From: Pseudomonas izuensis
Lineage (GTDB): Bacteria; Pseudomonadota; Gammaproteobacteria; Pseudomonadales; Pseudomonadaceae
Direction: 5' to 3'
NCBI RefSeq assembly: GCF_009861505.1
Contig: NZ_WTFT01000012.1
Coordinates: 299,043 to 363,042 of the forward strand
Length of the DNA stretch: 64,000 nt
Both the position numbers and the translations under genes were made by a program. Within the stretch, counting starts at the first letter, position 1. The number at the start of each line of letters is the position of its first letter. The notes beneath the pieces were generated by a model. That model had not been told where the DNA came from. It saw only the letters and a program-made list of their open reading frames with translations, and did not search any database. Below, piece by piece: positions 49,949-58,975 of this stretch.

Positions 49949-52647
49949 CACGCCTGCCAAGGCGCCACCCCCTCGACATCGATGCCGTACCTGGCAATCG
50001 CCTCGGTGCAGACACCGGCATCGAGCTGTCCCTCGTGCACCAGCGCCGTCAACGCGCTCAACACGATCTGATGGCGGTCCACTTCGAAAAACGTGCGCAA
50101 CCGGTGGCGGGTATCGCTGCGTCCGAAGCCGTCGGTGCCGAGTACCGTGTAACGGGTATTCAGATAACTGGCGATCAACTGGGGCAAGGCGCGAACGTAG
50201 TCAGTGCAGGCAATGATCGGCGCCGTGTCGTTGAGTGATTGTTGAAGGTGACTCTGGCGCGCCGGCCGTTCTGGATGAAGGCGATTCCAGCGCTCGACAT
50301 CACGGGCATCGCGGGCCAGTTCGGTGAAACTGGTGACGCTCCACACCTGGCTGTCGATGTTCCAGTCGCGGGCCAGTAAATCGGCGGCGGCGATGGCTTC
50401 GCGCAGGATGGCCCCGGAGCCCAGCAACTGCACGCGGCCACGGGCACCTTCTGCTGCCTGTCGGGCATACAGGTACATGCCTTTGATGATCGCCTGTTCG
50501 ACACCTTCAGGGAGGTCGGGCTGCGGGTAGTTCTCGTTCATCAAGGTGACGTAGTAAAACTCGTCCACCTGACGCTCCAGCATCTGGCGCATGCCATGGT
50601 CCAGAATCACCGCGAATTCGCCGGCGAAGGCAGGGTCGTAGGCGCGGCAGTTGGGGACCGTCGACGCCATCAGGTGGCTGTTGCCGTCCTGGTGTTGCAG
50701 GCCTTCGCCCCCCAGCGTCGTGCGCCCTGCGGTGGCCCCAAGCAGGAAACCCCGGGCCCGTTGATCCGCCGCCGCCCAGATCAGGTCGCCGATGCGCTGG
50801 AAGCCGAACATCGAGTAGTAGATGTAGAACGGCAACATCGGCAGGCCATGCACCGAGTAACTAGTCGCGGCCGCTACCCAGGAACTGATTGCGCCGGCCT
50901 CGCTGATGCCCTCTTCCAGAATCTGCCCGTCCAGGGCTTCCCGATAGCTCAGGATCGAACCGATGTCTTCCGGTTCATATCGCTGGCCGACGCTGGAGTA
51001 GATGCCGATCTGCTTGAACTGGCTGGCCATGCCGAACGTACGCGCTTCATCGGCCACGATCGGCACGATGCGCGGCCCCAGTTGCTTGTCCCGCAGCAAT
51101 CCGCCGAGCATCCGGACGAAGGCCATGGTGGTGGACATTTCCTTGTCGGCGGCGGCGATGGCAAAGGCACCGTAGCTGTCGATGGCGGGGACGGCCAATG
51201 GCTCGCAGGCGGAGGATCGCGAGGGCATGTACCCGCCCAACGCCCGGCGACGCTCATGCAGATAACGCATTTCGGCGCTGTCTTCGTCGGGTTTGAAAAA
51301 GCTCAACGCGGCGGCCTGCTCATCGGTCAACGGCAGGTTGAAACGGTTGCGAAACGCGATCAGTGCCTCCCTGTCGAGCTTCTTCTGCTGGTGCACGGTC
51401 ATCCGGCCCTGCCCGGCGTCCCCCATGCCGAACCCCTTCTTGGTCTGCGCCAGAATGACCGTGGGTTTGCGGTCTTCGAGCAGTGCGCTGCGGTAGGCGG
51501 CATAGATCTTCACCACGTCGTGTCCACCGCGCTTGAGGCGGTCGATCTGCTCGTCGGTCAGGTCCTGGGCCAAGTGCGCCAATGCTTCGTTCTGACCGAA
51601 GAATTGCTCGCGATTGAAGCGCCCGTCCTTGGCCGCGAACGTCTGGAACTGACCATCGACGGTGCTGGACAGCGCCCGCACCAGCGCGCCATCGGTATCC
51701 CGTGCAAACAACCCGTCCCAATCGGACCCCCAGACCAGTTTGATCACGTTCCAGCCGGCCCCGCCGAACAGTGCCTCCAGCTCGTCGATGATCCGCCCGT
51801 TGCCCCGCACCGGCCCGTCCAGCCGCTGCAGGTTGCAATTGACCACCCACACCAGATTGTCCAGCCCCTCCCTTGCGGCCAGGGTCAGCGCCGACATGCT
51901 CTCCGGCTCATCCATTTCACCGTCGCCGAACACGCCCCAGACGGTCCGGCCCGTAGTGTCTTGCAGGCCCCGGTGGTGCAGATAACGCATGAAACGCGCC
52001 TGGTAGATCGAGCTGATCGGACCGATGCCCATGGAGCCGGTCGGGAACTGCCAGAAGTCCGGCATCAACCAGGGGTGCGGGTAACTCGACAAGCCCCGTG
52101 CACCCAGGGTCTTTGCGCCGATTTCCTGCCGATAGTGCTGCAAATCCTGCTCGTCGAGGCGCCCTTCGAGAAAGGCCCGCGCATAGACGCCCGGCGCCGA
52201 GTGCGGTTGGTAAAACACCAGATCGCCCCCGCTACTTTCGGTGCGGGCCTTGAAGAAATGATTGAAGCCCACTTCGAACAGGTCGGCGGCACTGGCATAA
52301 CTGGCGATATGCCCGCCCAATTCGCCATAGGCATGGTTGGCCCTGGCAACCATCGCCAGCGCGTTCCAGCGCATGATCGAAGCCAGGCGCTCTTCGATGG
52401 CCAGATCCCCGGCAAACACCGGCTGGTGCTCGACACTGATGGTATTGATGTAAGGCGTGCCATGACTGGGCCGCCAACCGATGTCCGACTCGCTTGCCAC
52501 CGCCACCAGCATGTCGAGGATCTTTTTCGCCTGGGCTGTGCCGCCATGGGCGATGACCGAGAGCAAGGCATCACGCCATTCGGCGATTTCCTGGAGGTCT
52601 TCTGCTGCCTGGCCCGGTAATTGGGCATGGCTGTCGGGCGAGTTCAT
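49948..52647 (-). CDS. Pyruvate dehydrogenase E1-like, homodimeric AceE type (orphan)
   Basis: 899-residue thiamine-diphosphate E1 component. The ThDP motif GDGEMDEPES ... NCNLQRLDGPVRGN is clear (GDG-x(~27)-NN type, here NCN), preceded by HSAPGVYARAFLEGRL and followed by PTVILAQTKKGFGMGDAGQ. ATG at 52647 has GGAG with seven-base spacing. A second, equally strong site (AAGGAG before ATG 52797) would add 50 residues with no E1 similarity. No E2 or E3 gene is near, so it either uses the chromosomal E2/E3 or acts on another 2-oxo acid, as MdeB (2-oxobutyrate) does in P. putida; the latter is from memory. Confidence 0.9.
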   Translation of the reverse strand: MNSPDSHAQLPGQAAEDLQEIAEWRDALLSVIAHGGTAQAKKILDMLVAVASESDIGWRPSHGTPYINTISVEHQPVFAGDLAIEERLASIMRWNALAMVARANHAYGELGGHIASYASAADLFEVGFNHFFKARTESSGGDLVFYQPHSAPGVYARAFLEGRLDEQDLQHYRQEIGAKTLGARGLSSYPHPWLMPDFWQFPTGSMGIGPISSIYQARFMRYLHHRGLQDTTGRTVWGVFGDGEMDEPESMSALTLAAREGLDNLVWVVNCNLQRLDGPVRGNGRIIDELEALFGGAGWNVIKLVWGSDWDGLFARDTDGALVRALSSTVDGQFQTFAAKDGRFNREQFFGQNEALAHLAQDLTDEQIDRLKRGGHDVVKIYAAYRSALLEDRKPTVILAQTKKGFGMGDAGQGRMTVHQQKKLDREALIAFRNRFNLPLTDEQAAALSFFKPDEDSAEMRYLHERRRALGGYMPSRSSACEPLAVPAIDSYGAFAIAAADKEMSTTMAFVRMLGGLLRDKQLGPRIVPIVADEARTFGMASQFKQIGIYSSVGQRYEPEDIGSILSYREALDGQILEEGISEAGAISSWVAAATSYSVHGLPMLPFYIYYSMFGFQRIGDLIWAAADQRARGFLLGATAGRTTLGGEGLQHQDGNSHLMASTVPNCRAYDPAFAGEFAVILDHGMRQMLERQVDEFYYVTLMNENYPQPDLPEGVEQAIIKGMYLYARQAAEGARGRVQLLGSGAILREAIAAADLLARDWNIDSQVWSVTSFTELARDARDVERWNRLHPERPARQSHLQQSLNDTAPIIACTDYVRALPQLIASYLNTRYTVLGTDGFGRSDTRHRLRTFFEVDRHQIVLSALTALVHEGQLDAGVCTEAIARYGIDVEGVAPWQA

Positions 52648-52827
52648 GGGCAACTCCTGCAAGTGTCGGGCGACGCTCGGAAACCATGATGCTTCAGTCA
52701 ATATGGTCGACTTTCGCTGAATGACGCAACGCTCTTGCAGCACGTTTTTTGCCAGCGTGGGACTCACCGATAAAATGGCTTCCACCTGTTGATTCATCGC
52801 GGTACTCCTTGCTGATGCCTCAATCCC

Positions 52828-52847
52828 TGCGGGAGCGAGCTTGCTCG
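52828..52847. repeat. Solitary REP half
   Basis: GCGGGAGCGAGCTTGCTCG, one arm of the REP family without a distal mirror, in the 508-base region between the E1 start and the patatin gene. Confidence 0.5.
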
Positions 52848-53055
52848 TTTCTGAAAAACGACCGTTCAGAACTTCCGTACCTCTCGTCTCAGCCATCTAA
52901 AGTTCAAGGAAAATTGCAGATTAATGCTCAGACTGCAGGCCTGCTGCGGATAACGCGATGATGCTTTTCAGCACTTCAACACCGAGTCGCAATAAAAAAC
53001 GGCGTAACTACTCCCAATTGAGCTAGGTCGACATTGTCCATCTAAGCAATCTCAC

Positions 53056-53083
53056 TTGCACAGACTAGATTGGAGACTAGATT
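53056..53083 (+). promoter_or_regulatory. Candidate promoter of patatin-KAP operon with direct repeat
   Basis: TTGCAC, 16-base spacer, TAGATT. AGACTAGATTG occurs at 53062-53072 and 53074-53084, so a repressor could bind over the -10. It is 73 bases before the patatin start. Confidence 0.4.
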
Positions 53084-53155
53084 GCATTCTTTAGAGAGAG
53101 GCATTTTTCACCCTGCACATTTACATCAATCACTTTTCCGCGTATCGAGGTCGAC

Positions 53156-54412
53156 ATGGAGCTGAACGTCTTCAAAAACAATGTGAAATTACTTCAAATT
53201 TTGCAGCAGGCGAAGGAGGCCTGTAACAACAAGGAATTCAGCGACATTGTCGATGCACAAGGCAATCAATATGTCGACCTCGTCATGGAAGGTGGTGGAA
53301 TGCTTGGAATAGCCTTGGTGGGATACACCTATGTGCTCGAACAGGTTGGCATCCGTTTCTTGGGAATAGGAGGAACTTCAGCCGGCGCGATCAACGCTTT
53401 ATTGGTGGCCGCTCTGGCCGAACCGGGTAAGCCGAAAGGCGAGAAATTGTTAGTGGAATTGGCCAATAAAGATTTCTTCGATTTTGTCGATGGCGACTCC
53501 GACGCCAGGGATTTGATCGAAAGTTGGATAAATGGTGCGGGCAACATCAAACTTGCCTTCAAGGCCGCACAGGTCATCGATAATTTACAGAATGATCTGG
53601 GGCTGAACCCGGGTAACGCCTTCACTGAATGGCTACGTAAGGTCCTGGAAAAAGAAGGTATTGTTGACTTCGCCAGTTTAAAGAAAAGGATGCAAACTGT
53701 TCCGGAAGGACTGAAACTCAGATCGGGGAAAAGCTTTGAGAACCCCGCTGAGCAATTATTTCGGCTTGCGGTCATCGCCGCGGACGTTACAACAGAAACC
53801 AAAGTCGAATTCCCACGCATGGCCGAGTTCTATTGGAATGACGTAGATGGAGTTAACCCAGCATTGTTCGTAAGGGCTTCGATGTCGATCCCTTATTTCT
53901 TCCAACCCATGAAAGTCAAGCGCATTCCCAAAGGCCCAGAGGCAGAAAACCGTTGGGAGGCATTGGCCAGTTACCACATCGCAGAAGAAGGCCGGCTCCC
54001 GAGTGAAGTTCTATTTATCGACGGCGGCATCATGTCTAACTTCCCGATTGATGTATTTCATAACACCAAAAAAGTTCCAAGCGCCCCCACCTTTGGCGTC
54101 AAGCTTGAACTGGACAAGCGCCTGACAAGCATTGACGGGCCCTTGAATTTGCTCGGTACGATTTTCAATGCTGCGCGGCATACACTCGACTACGATTTCA
54201 TTCACCGAAATCCGGACTACAGCAAACTGGTTACCTGGATTCCTGCGAAAGGCTACAACTGGTTGGATTTCAATATGTCAGATGAAAAAAAATTGGGTCT
54301 GTTTCTTGAGGGTGCCAACTGTGCGGCAAAATTCTTGAGTACTTTTAACTGGAGTGAATACAAAACCCTGCGAGCCTTTACCGCCAAAGAGGCTGAGGTG
54401 GGCAATGTTTGA
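53156..54412 (+). CDS. Patatin-like phospholipase (cassette gene 1)
   Basis: 418 residues. The oxyanion motif EGGGMLGIALVG is at 45-56, the lipase box G-T-S75-A-G in GIGGTSAGAINALLVAAL, and the second dyad residue D289 in FIDGGIMSNFP, so the Ser-Asp dyad is intact. It is longer than CapV-type patatins (about 320-360), with inserted helices around 90-200. No signal peptide or export signal is seen, so it acts in the cytosol, presumably on membrane phospholipids. It is 35 bases before the KAP NTPase gene, same strand. Composition is more A/T-rich than the flanks. Inferred role: effector that damages the membrane when the NTPase partner senses infection. Confidence 0.9.
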   Translation: MELNVFKNNVKLLQILQQAKEACNNKEFSDIVDAQGNQYVDLVMEGGGMLGIALVGYTYVLEQVGIRFLGIGGTSAGAINALLVAALAEPGKPKGEKLLVELANKDFFDFVDGDSDARDLIESWINGAGNIKLAFKAAQVIDNLQNDLGLNPGNAFTEWLRKVLEKEGIVDFASLKKRMQTVPEGLKLRSGKSFENPAEQLFRLAVIAADVTTETKVEFPRMAEFYWNDVDGVNPALFVRASMSIPYFFQPMKVKRIPKGPEAENRWEALASYHIAEEGRLPSEVLFIDGGIMSNFPIDVFHNTKKVPSAPTFGVKLELDKRLTSIDGPLNLLGTIFNAARHTLDYDFIHRNPDYSKLVTWIPAKGYNWLDFNMSDEKKLGLFLEGANCAAKFLSTFNWSEYKTLRAFTAKEAEVGNV

Positions 54413-54447
54413 GCAACTAAAATCACTGCTGCGCTGGGAGAGCAAAC

Positions 54448-57384
54448 ATGCAGTTAAAATCACAGCCGCTTGATGTACAACTATCTCCCTCTATCTCGGT
54501 GCGCAGCGACGCGCCGATCGACACCGACGTCGTATTCTTACCAACCAATAGTAGTGGCAACCTCGGCGAACTGAACACTCTGATTTTAGAGCAACTGGAT
54601 CTACCCTTAAAAATGCCGAACAGCAGGATGCTCGCACCGGGGCATTTTGTGCAGCAAACGGAAATTGGGAAAATTTGTTACATCGTGACGATCGGTATTC
54701 GGGCGCCAGCTGACGCGCTACAGACTTATCTTGCCAATGCATTGAACGATCCGATGCTGAGGGATGTTCGAACTCTCTGGATTCCATTGTTAGGCACAGG
54801 CGCGGGAGGCCTCTCTTATGGCGAGAGTTTCTCGCTCATCTATAAGGTTTTGCAAAACAGCACGCTCATTACGCAACAGCAAACGACCGCCGTTATTTCC
54901 CTTCCACTCATGTTTCCGGCTGATCAACGTGAGTCACTGCTCAACGCCATAAGTCTCGCGACTCCCAAGGTGCAAAATGTAGTACAGGTCAAGCCAGATC
55001 CTTATTCTCTGCACAAATCTCTGGCTGTTGTCGCGGTTATGGAGTGGGCAAATTCTTTGGCTCACCGCTACACAGAAAAGGTGGCCGGACTCTCGACGAC
55101 ACTATTGTTCTTTGCACTGGCCGAAAGCCAACACAGCGCGGCGCCTCCAAAGTTGAAAGATGACCGCGCCGCCGATTATTTTTCGGCGGCCATCCGCTAC
55201 CTTGCAGGAGATAATTACGAGACCATAGAGGCCCGCTATTTCAGCAGGTTTGAATCCGAGAGGAGCCAGCCGCCAAGCTCTAGTCAATCCTCGAACCTAT
55301 TGGAACTGACCAGCAATGCTTCTGATGTCGTGGTAAATGCACATCGACATGCGGGCGGAACTGCCGAATCAATCATTGAAATAGACCATCTTATAAAGGC
55401 ACTTCTAAACCACGGAGAAGCGAGAGTCCATCAGGCTCTTGCGGCAATGGGAATAGCATCGGAAACCCTGCTTGCCGAATACCTGAGCGCACAGATCGGA
55501 CAAGTGGATACCTGGTTTAACAATGATGTGGCGACCGGTGGCAATCAACTCGGCCATGACATTTATGCGAAAGCAATTTTTGAATTTCTCACTCATGCCC
55601 AAACACCCCCGCCATTAAGCATCAGCATTCAGGCTCCCTGGGGCGCAGGAAAATCATCACTCATGCAGCTGATCCGAGAGAACCTCGACCCGCGCGAAGG
55701 CAGGGAAGAACACAAACCCTCCTTTGATTCTGCCAAAGAACCCAGGCTTCAACTCGGAACTGTATTGCGTTTATTGGACCGTAAAGAAAAATTTGACATC
55801 AAAGCTGACTCAAAGCCGAGAAAAGACGGAAAGCCAGTGCTGTGGACTATCTGGTTCAACGCCTGGCAGTACGACACTACCGAGCAGGTATGGGCGGGCA
55901 TGGTCGACGCCATCGTGTCCCAAGTGGCGGATCGGTTGCCTCTTCTGGAACGCGAAAAGTTTCTGTTCAAATTACAACTGGCACGGATCGACGACGGAGT
56001 CATTCGCAAGCGTCTGTACGATCGCGTCATCTCCATTTGGTGGTCCCGCGTTCGCGCGTATTTTTTAGCGGGGTGCGCGGCGACGTTATCCATGCTGGGA
56101 ATTGATGCTGTGGGTCCAGCACTGTCTGACCAACTGGCAGCTTCAACGGGGTGGGGAGTTCCTGCCGCTGTCCTGACTCAGTCATTCATTTGGATAGGTA
56201 TGGCGGCTACTTACTTCACCAGTCGCAGCAAAACTCGCGAGGAGCCGGCAACCTTCAGCCTCGCCGACTACATCCGGGTGCCCGATTATGGAAAGGCCGT
56301 AGGTGAGCTTCACCAGATTCACGCAGATCTGAGGCGGGTGCTCTCCGTGGTACCGAAGTCGACCCCGTCGGGCGGCGACCAGAACAAGAGCAAGAACAGC
56401 CATGAACCCATTGTCATCTTCATCGATGACCTGGATCGCTGTGCCCCAGGCAAGATAGCCAGTGTGGTTGAAGGTGTCAGTATGTTGCTGGCGAGCGACG
56501 CCTATCGGTGCATGTTTGTTATCGGCATGGATCCCCAAATGGTCGCCGCCGCGCTCGAGAAGGCGCACAAGGACGTTCGCCAACAACTTCCCAGGTATGA
56601 GCGCGCCGTGCCTTTGGGATGGCGCTTCATGGACAAGTTCATCCAGTTACCTTTCACGATCCCTCCCAGTAACCCGGATCAGTTCCAAGGTTATGTCGAC
56701 TGGCTGGTTGGCTCCCCTGAGGCGCCAGCCCGAAAGCCGATCGTGCCGGTTGATGTAGAAATTGCTATCCCGGTGCCTGTCCCGGATGAGGGCACCCTCA
56801 AAAAGAACGAAGCCATTTCAGCTATCGACAACTTCGAGTTGACCACCTCTGAAGAGTCGTCAACTCCGGGTCACGACAGTAGCTCCACGCCTTCCGATTT
56901 CGTCGTGAGCCGAGATGTCGGAGCGATTATCCGCTCAGCCGCAAAATATTCAGCCAATCCGCGCGAAATAAAGCGCATGGTCAATCTTGTACGCTTTTAC
57001 CTGAGCTTGCGCGCTGCGCGGCGTCAAGCCGACCATCAATGGCGCTCTCCCGATCGTGATCAATATGCTCGATGGATTGCAATTACTCTGCGCTGGCCGG
57101 ACATGCTCCGCTGGTTGCAGTGGGGCGCAGATGAAGCGCATTGGCCAGTAGAACATCGTGGGCACCCACTGGTTGTCCGGCGATTGCAATTGATGGAGCG
57201 GCTTGCGTCGACCTCGAACACTTCATTGCAATGGCGTGAAGCGTTAAAGACTGATTTAAAGGTGCCCATAGAGTCAGACGATGACTGGGCATGCGACGCT
57301 AAACTCTTTGAATTTTTTCAGGAGGAATACCTATTGGATGAAAGAAAACGTTTGTCCAATGCCGCCGCCCGTGGGTTCTGGTAA
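54448..57384 (+). CDS. Macro-like / Clp-N-like / KAP P-loop NTPase (cassette gene 2)
   Basis: 978 residues, ATG at 54448 after GGGAGAG. Residues about 20-175 resemble a macro (ADP-ribose-binding) domain, with TDVVFLPTNSSGN and IPLLGTGAGGLSYGES. Residues about 195-265 and 290-350 look like two Clp-N repeats (ANSLAHRYTEKVAGLSTTLLFFAL; ANAHRHAGG-type then IEIDHLIKALLNHGEARVHQAL). The KAP domain follows: Walker A PWGAGKSS 397-404, WFNAWQYD 469-476, two membrane helices near 537-556 and 574-590, Walker B IVIFIDDLDRC 655-665, KFIQLPF 730-736 and NPREIKRMVNLV. KAP ATPases are membrane-attached, and PifA of F plasmid excludes phage T7. Inferred sensor/switch for the patatin. Confidence 0.85.
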   Translation: MQLKSQPLDVQLSPSISVRSDAPIDTDVVFLPTNSSGNLGELNTLILEQLDLPLKMPNSRMLAPGHFVQQTEIGKICYIVTIGIRAPADALQTYLANALNDPMLRDVRTLWIPLLGTGAGGLSYGESFSLIYKVLQNSTLITQQQTTAVISLPLMFPADQRESLLNAISLATPKVQNVVQVKPDPYSLHKSLAVVAVMEWANSLAHRYTEKVAGLSTTLLFFALAESQHSAAPPKLKDDRAADYFSAAIRYLAGDNYETIEARYFSRFESERSQPPSSSQSSNLLELTSNASDVVVNAHRHAGGTAESIIEIDHLIKALLNHGEARVHQALAAMGIASETLLAEYLSAQIGQVDTWFNNDVATGGNQLGHDIYAKAIFEFLTHAQTPPPLSISIQAPWGAGKSSLMQLIRENLDPREGREEHKPSFDSAKEPRLQLGTVLRLLDRKEKFDIKADSKPRKDGKPVLWTIWFNAWQYDTTEQVWAGMVDAIVSQVADRLPLLEREKFLFKLQLARIDDGVIRKRLYDRVISIWWSRVRAYFLAGCAATLSMLGIDAVGPALSDQLAASTGWGVPAAVLTQSFIWIGMAATYFTSRSKTREEPATFSLADYIRVPDYGKAVGELHQIHADLRRVLSVVPKSTPSGGDQNKSKNSHEPIVIFIDDLDRCAPGKIASVVEGVSMLLASDAYRCMFVIGMDPQMVAAALEKAHKDVRQQLPRYERAVPLGWRFMDKFIQLPFTIPPSNPDQFQGYVDWLVGSPEAPARKPIVPVDVEIAIPVPVPDEGTLKKNEAISAIDNFELTTSEESSTPGHDSSSTPSDFVVSRDVGAIIRSAAKYSANPREIKRMVNLVRFYLSLRAARRQADHQWRSPDRDQYARWIAITLRWPDMLRWLQWGADEAHWPVEHRGHPLVVRRLQLMERLASTSNTSLQWREALKTDLKVPIESDDDWACDAKLFEFFQEEYLLDERKRLSNAAARGFW

Positions 57385-57411
57385 TACCGACGACCGACGG
57401 ACTCCGGCCCC

Positions 57412-57846
57412 TCACGCATTCCGGTCCCCCGACCGGATAAACGAATACCGGTCGATATCATCTCGCAGTTGCCACCCCTGGCCTTGCCAGTAGCGAGCGG
57501 CTGATTCGTTGGTCTTGAATACATCGAGATGACATTTGAGGATGCCTTGTCGCTCAAGACTCGACAGGCAACGCTCGACCAGCGCGCTGGCAATGCCTTG
57601 ACCACGGTGCTCGGGCAGGACCAGCAAGTGCTGCAGGTAACCTCGGCGACCGTCATGCCCGCACATCACGCAGCCGCCCAGCGTGCCGTCTATTTCGGCC
57701 ACGAAACTCATGCCTGGATTTCGCTGCAGATAGCGCGAAGTCGACTCGCGGGAATCGGCATCGCGCAGGGAGATGCCCGGGGTATGGCGCATGAGGTCGA
57801 TCACCGCATCGTAATCGTCCATGGTCATGACACGCAGAGTGAACAT
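57412..57846 (-). CDS. GNAT-family N-acetyltransferase
   Basis: 144 residues. Acetyl-CoA motif A is LLVLPEHRGQGIASALVERCL (Q/R-x-x-G-x-G/A), with preceding strand FVAEIDGTLGGCVMCG and motif B NESAARYWQGQGW. I start at MFTLRVMTMDDYDAV (ATG 57846); the frame extends upstream to 57936 but without family similarity. Substrate unknown. Converges on the KAP gene with 27 bases between. Confidence 0.88.
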   Translation of the reverse strand: MFTLRVMTMDDYDAVIDLMRHTPGISLRDADSRESTSRYLQRNPGMSFVAEIDGTLGGCVMCGHDGRRGYLQHLLVLPEHRGQGIASALVERCLSSLERQGILKCHLDVFKTNESAARYWQGQGWQLRDDIDRYSFIRSGDRNA

Positions 57847-58082
57847 TGGAAGGCGCCTGTTGAATGACGGAGGGCGCAGGCTAGCAAAAGCCGTGAGGCG
57901 GTTGTGTGACGATGCGCAGTCAATGATTTGTATCACTGTGTAGGTTTGCCGGATGAATTTACACAGCGATACACCCGCGCCGGTTCAGGACACACGTGGC
58001 GTACATGAAGGTGAAAAAGTGCAGGGGTCGACCCATTGAGCGACATCCAGGCCCGAGTGCCGACAACCTTCAGGAGCCCCCA

Positions 58083-58502
58083 ATGATCAATCAAATCGAA
58101 ACCGTTTTGTACACCGGCAAGACCGTCACCACCGGCGGCCGCCAAGGCGAGTCGCGCAGTGACGATGGACGTCTGGACGTCAAGCTTTCCCCTCCCGGTT
58201 CTTCCGGCAGTGGCACCAATCCCGAACAACTGCTGGGTGCCGGCTGGTCGGCGTGTTTCATCGGTGCCATGGGCAAAGCCGCTGTGGCATTGAAGGTCAG
58301 CTTGCCGGCTGACGTCAGCGTCGCCACCGAAATCGACCTGGGCAAGACCGATAACGCGTTTTTCCTCCAGGCGCGCCTGAATGTCAGCCTGCCGGGCGTG
58401 GACCCGGTGCTGGCCCGCACCCTGGTGGATGCTGCGCACCAGAACTGCCCGTACTCCAAGGCGACCCGGGGCAACATCGACGTGACGATCAATCTGGTGT
58501 AA
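58083..58502 (+). CDS. ohr: Organic hydroperoxide resistance protein
   Basis: 139-residue OsmC/Ohr family peroxidase that reduces organic and lipid hydroperoxides through a reactive cysteine pair. The peroxidatic Cys58 is in GWSACFIGAMG, the resolving Cys122 in HQNCPYSKATRGNIDV, and R20 is placed as the catalytic Arg (TGGRQGES). ATG at 58083 has CAGGAG seven bases upstream; an in-frame ATG at 57996 is rejected. No OhrR gene is adjacent in the window. Confidence 0.93.
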   Translation: MINQIETVLYTGKTVTTGGRQGESRSDDGRLDVKLSPPGSSGSGTNPEQLLGAGWSACFIGAMGKAAVALKVSLPADVSVATEIDLGKTDNAFFLQARLNVSLPGVDPVLARTLVDAAHQNCPYSKATRGNIDVTINLV

Positions 58503-58514
58503 CCCCCCAAACCT

Positions 58515-58614
58515 GTAGGAGCGAGCCTGCTCGCGATGGACTCGGATGCACCGCGTTTCTCCAGACAGAGCGCGTCATCGTTGACGTCCATCGCGAGCAG
58601 GCTCACTCCCACAA
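58515..58614. repeat. REP-like inverted repeat
   Basis: TGTAGGAGCGAGCCTGCTCGCGATGGAC and its mirror, 12 bases after ohr, followed by eight A. Confidence 0.9.
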
Positions 58615-58649
58615 AAAAAGCCGCATCCAATTTCCGATGGGCATTAGAA

Positions 58650-58668
58650 AGCCCGCGCAAGGCGGGCT
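58650..58668. terminator. Short GC hairpin
   Basis: AGCCCGC, loop GCAAG, GCGGGCT; decayed terminator-like hairpin after ohr, with TTTC on the minus-strand side. Confidence 0.5.
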
Positions 58669-58669
58669 C

Positions 58670-58975
58670 TAGTGGGTTTAGTAGGTGGCCAGCGCTGGTC
58701 TCTGGCTTACGAGGTTTATCAGGACTCTCACAGGTACAGCAATGCGCTGTCCTGCTTCACACGGCATAAGGGCTGGATCTCAGCGCGGAGATCTTTCTAA
58801 CCGTGTACCCTTCGGAACGCGCCCCACGCTTCCTCGCTATCCGCTTGCGCATCAGTCTGCGTTTTCACCTACAAGATCTAGATTAGCAAAGCACTCACAG
58901 AATGCGACGGTGTTTTTAGACCGATTTCATCCTGTGGAAAATGCCGCAGGAAAGAAAAATGCTATTGCATAGCCG
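58670..58975. other. Non-coding stretch between ohr and small gene
   Basis: No credible gene. On the minus strand a short frame near 58795-58860 reads QTDAQADSEEAWGAFRRVHG before a stop, text I associate with dispersed low-complexity relics in pseudomonads. The rest is featureless. Confidence 0.4.

Noticed and set aside
50596..52620. 674-codon plus-strand frame over the E1 gene
   Set aside because: Antisense shadow of a well-conserved gene.
53156..54412. CBASS patatin effector (CapV)
   Set aside because: No CD-NTase, Cap2/Cap3 or HORMA/TRIP13 gene adjoins; the only partner is a KAP NTPase.
58670..58975. Small RNA gene or short protein after ohr
   Set aside because: No promoter-terminator pair or start with ribosome site; the short minus-strand frame is interrupted.
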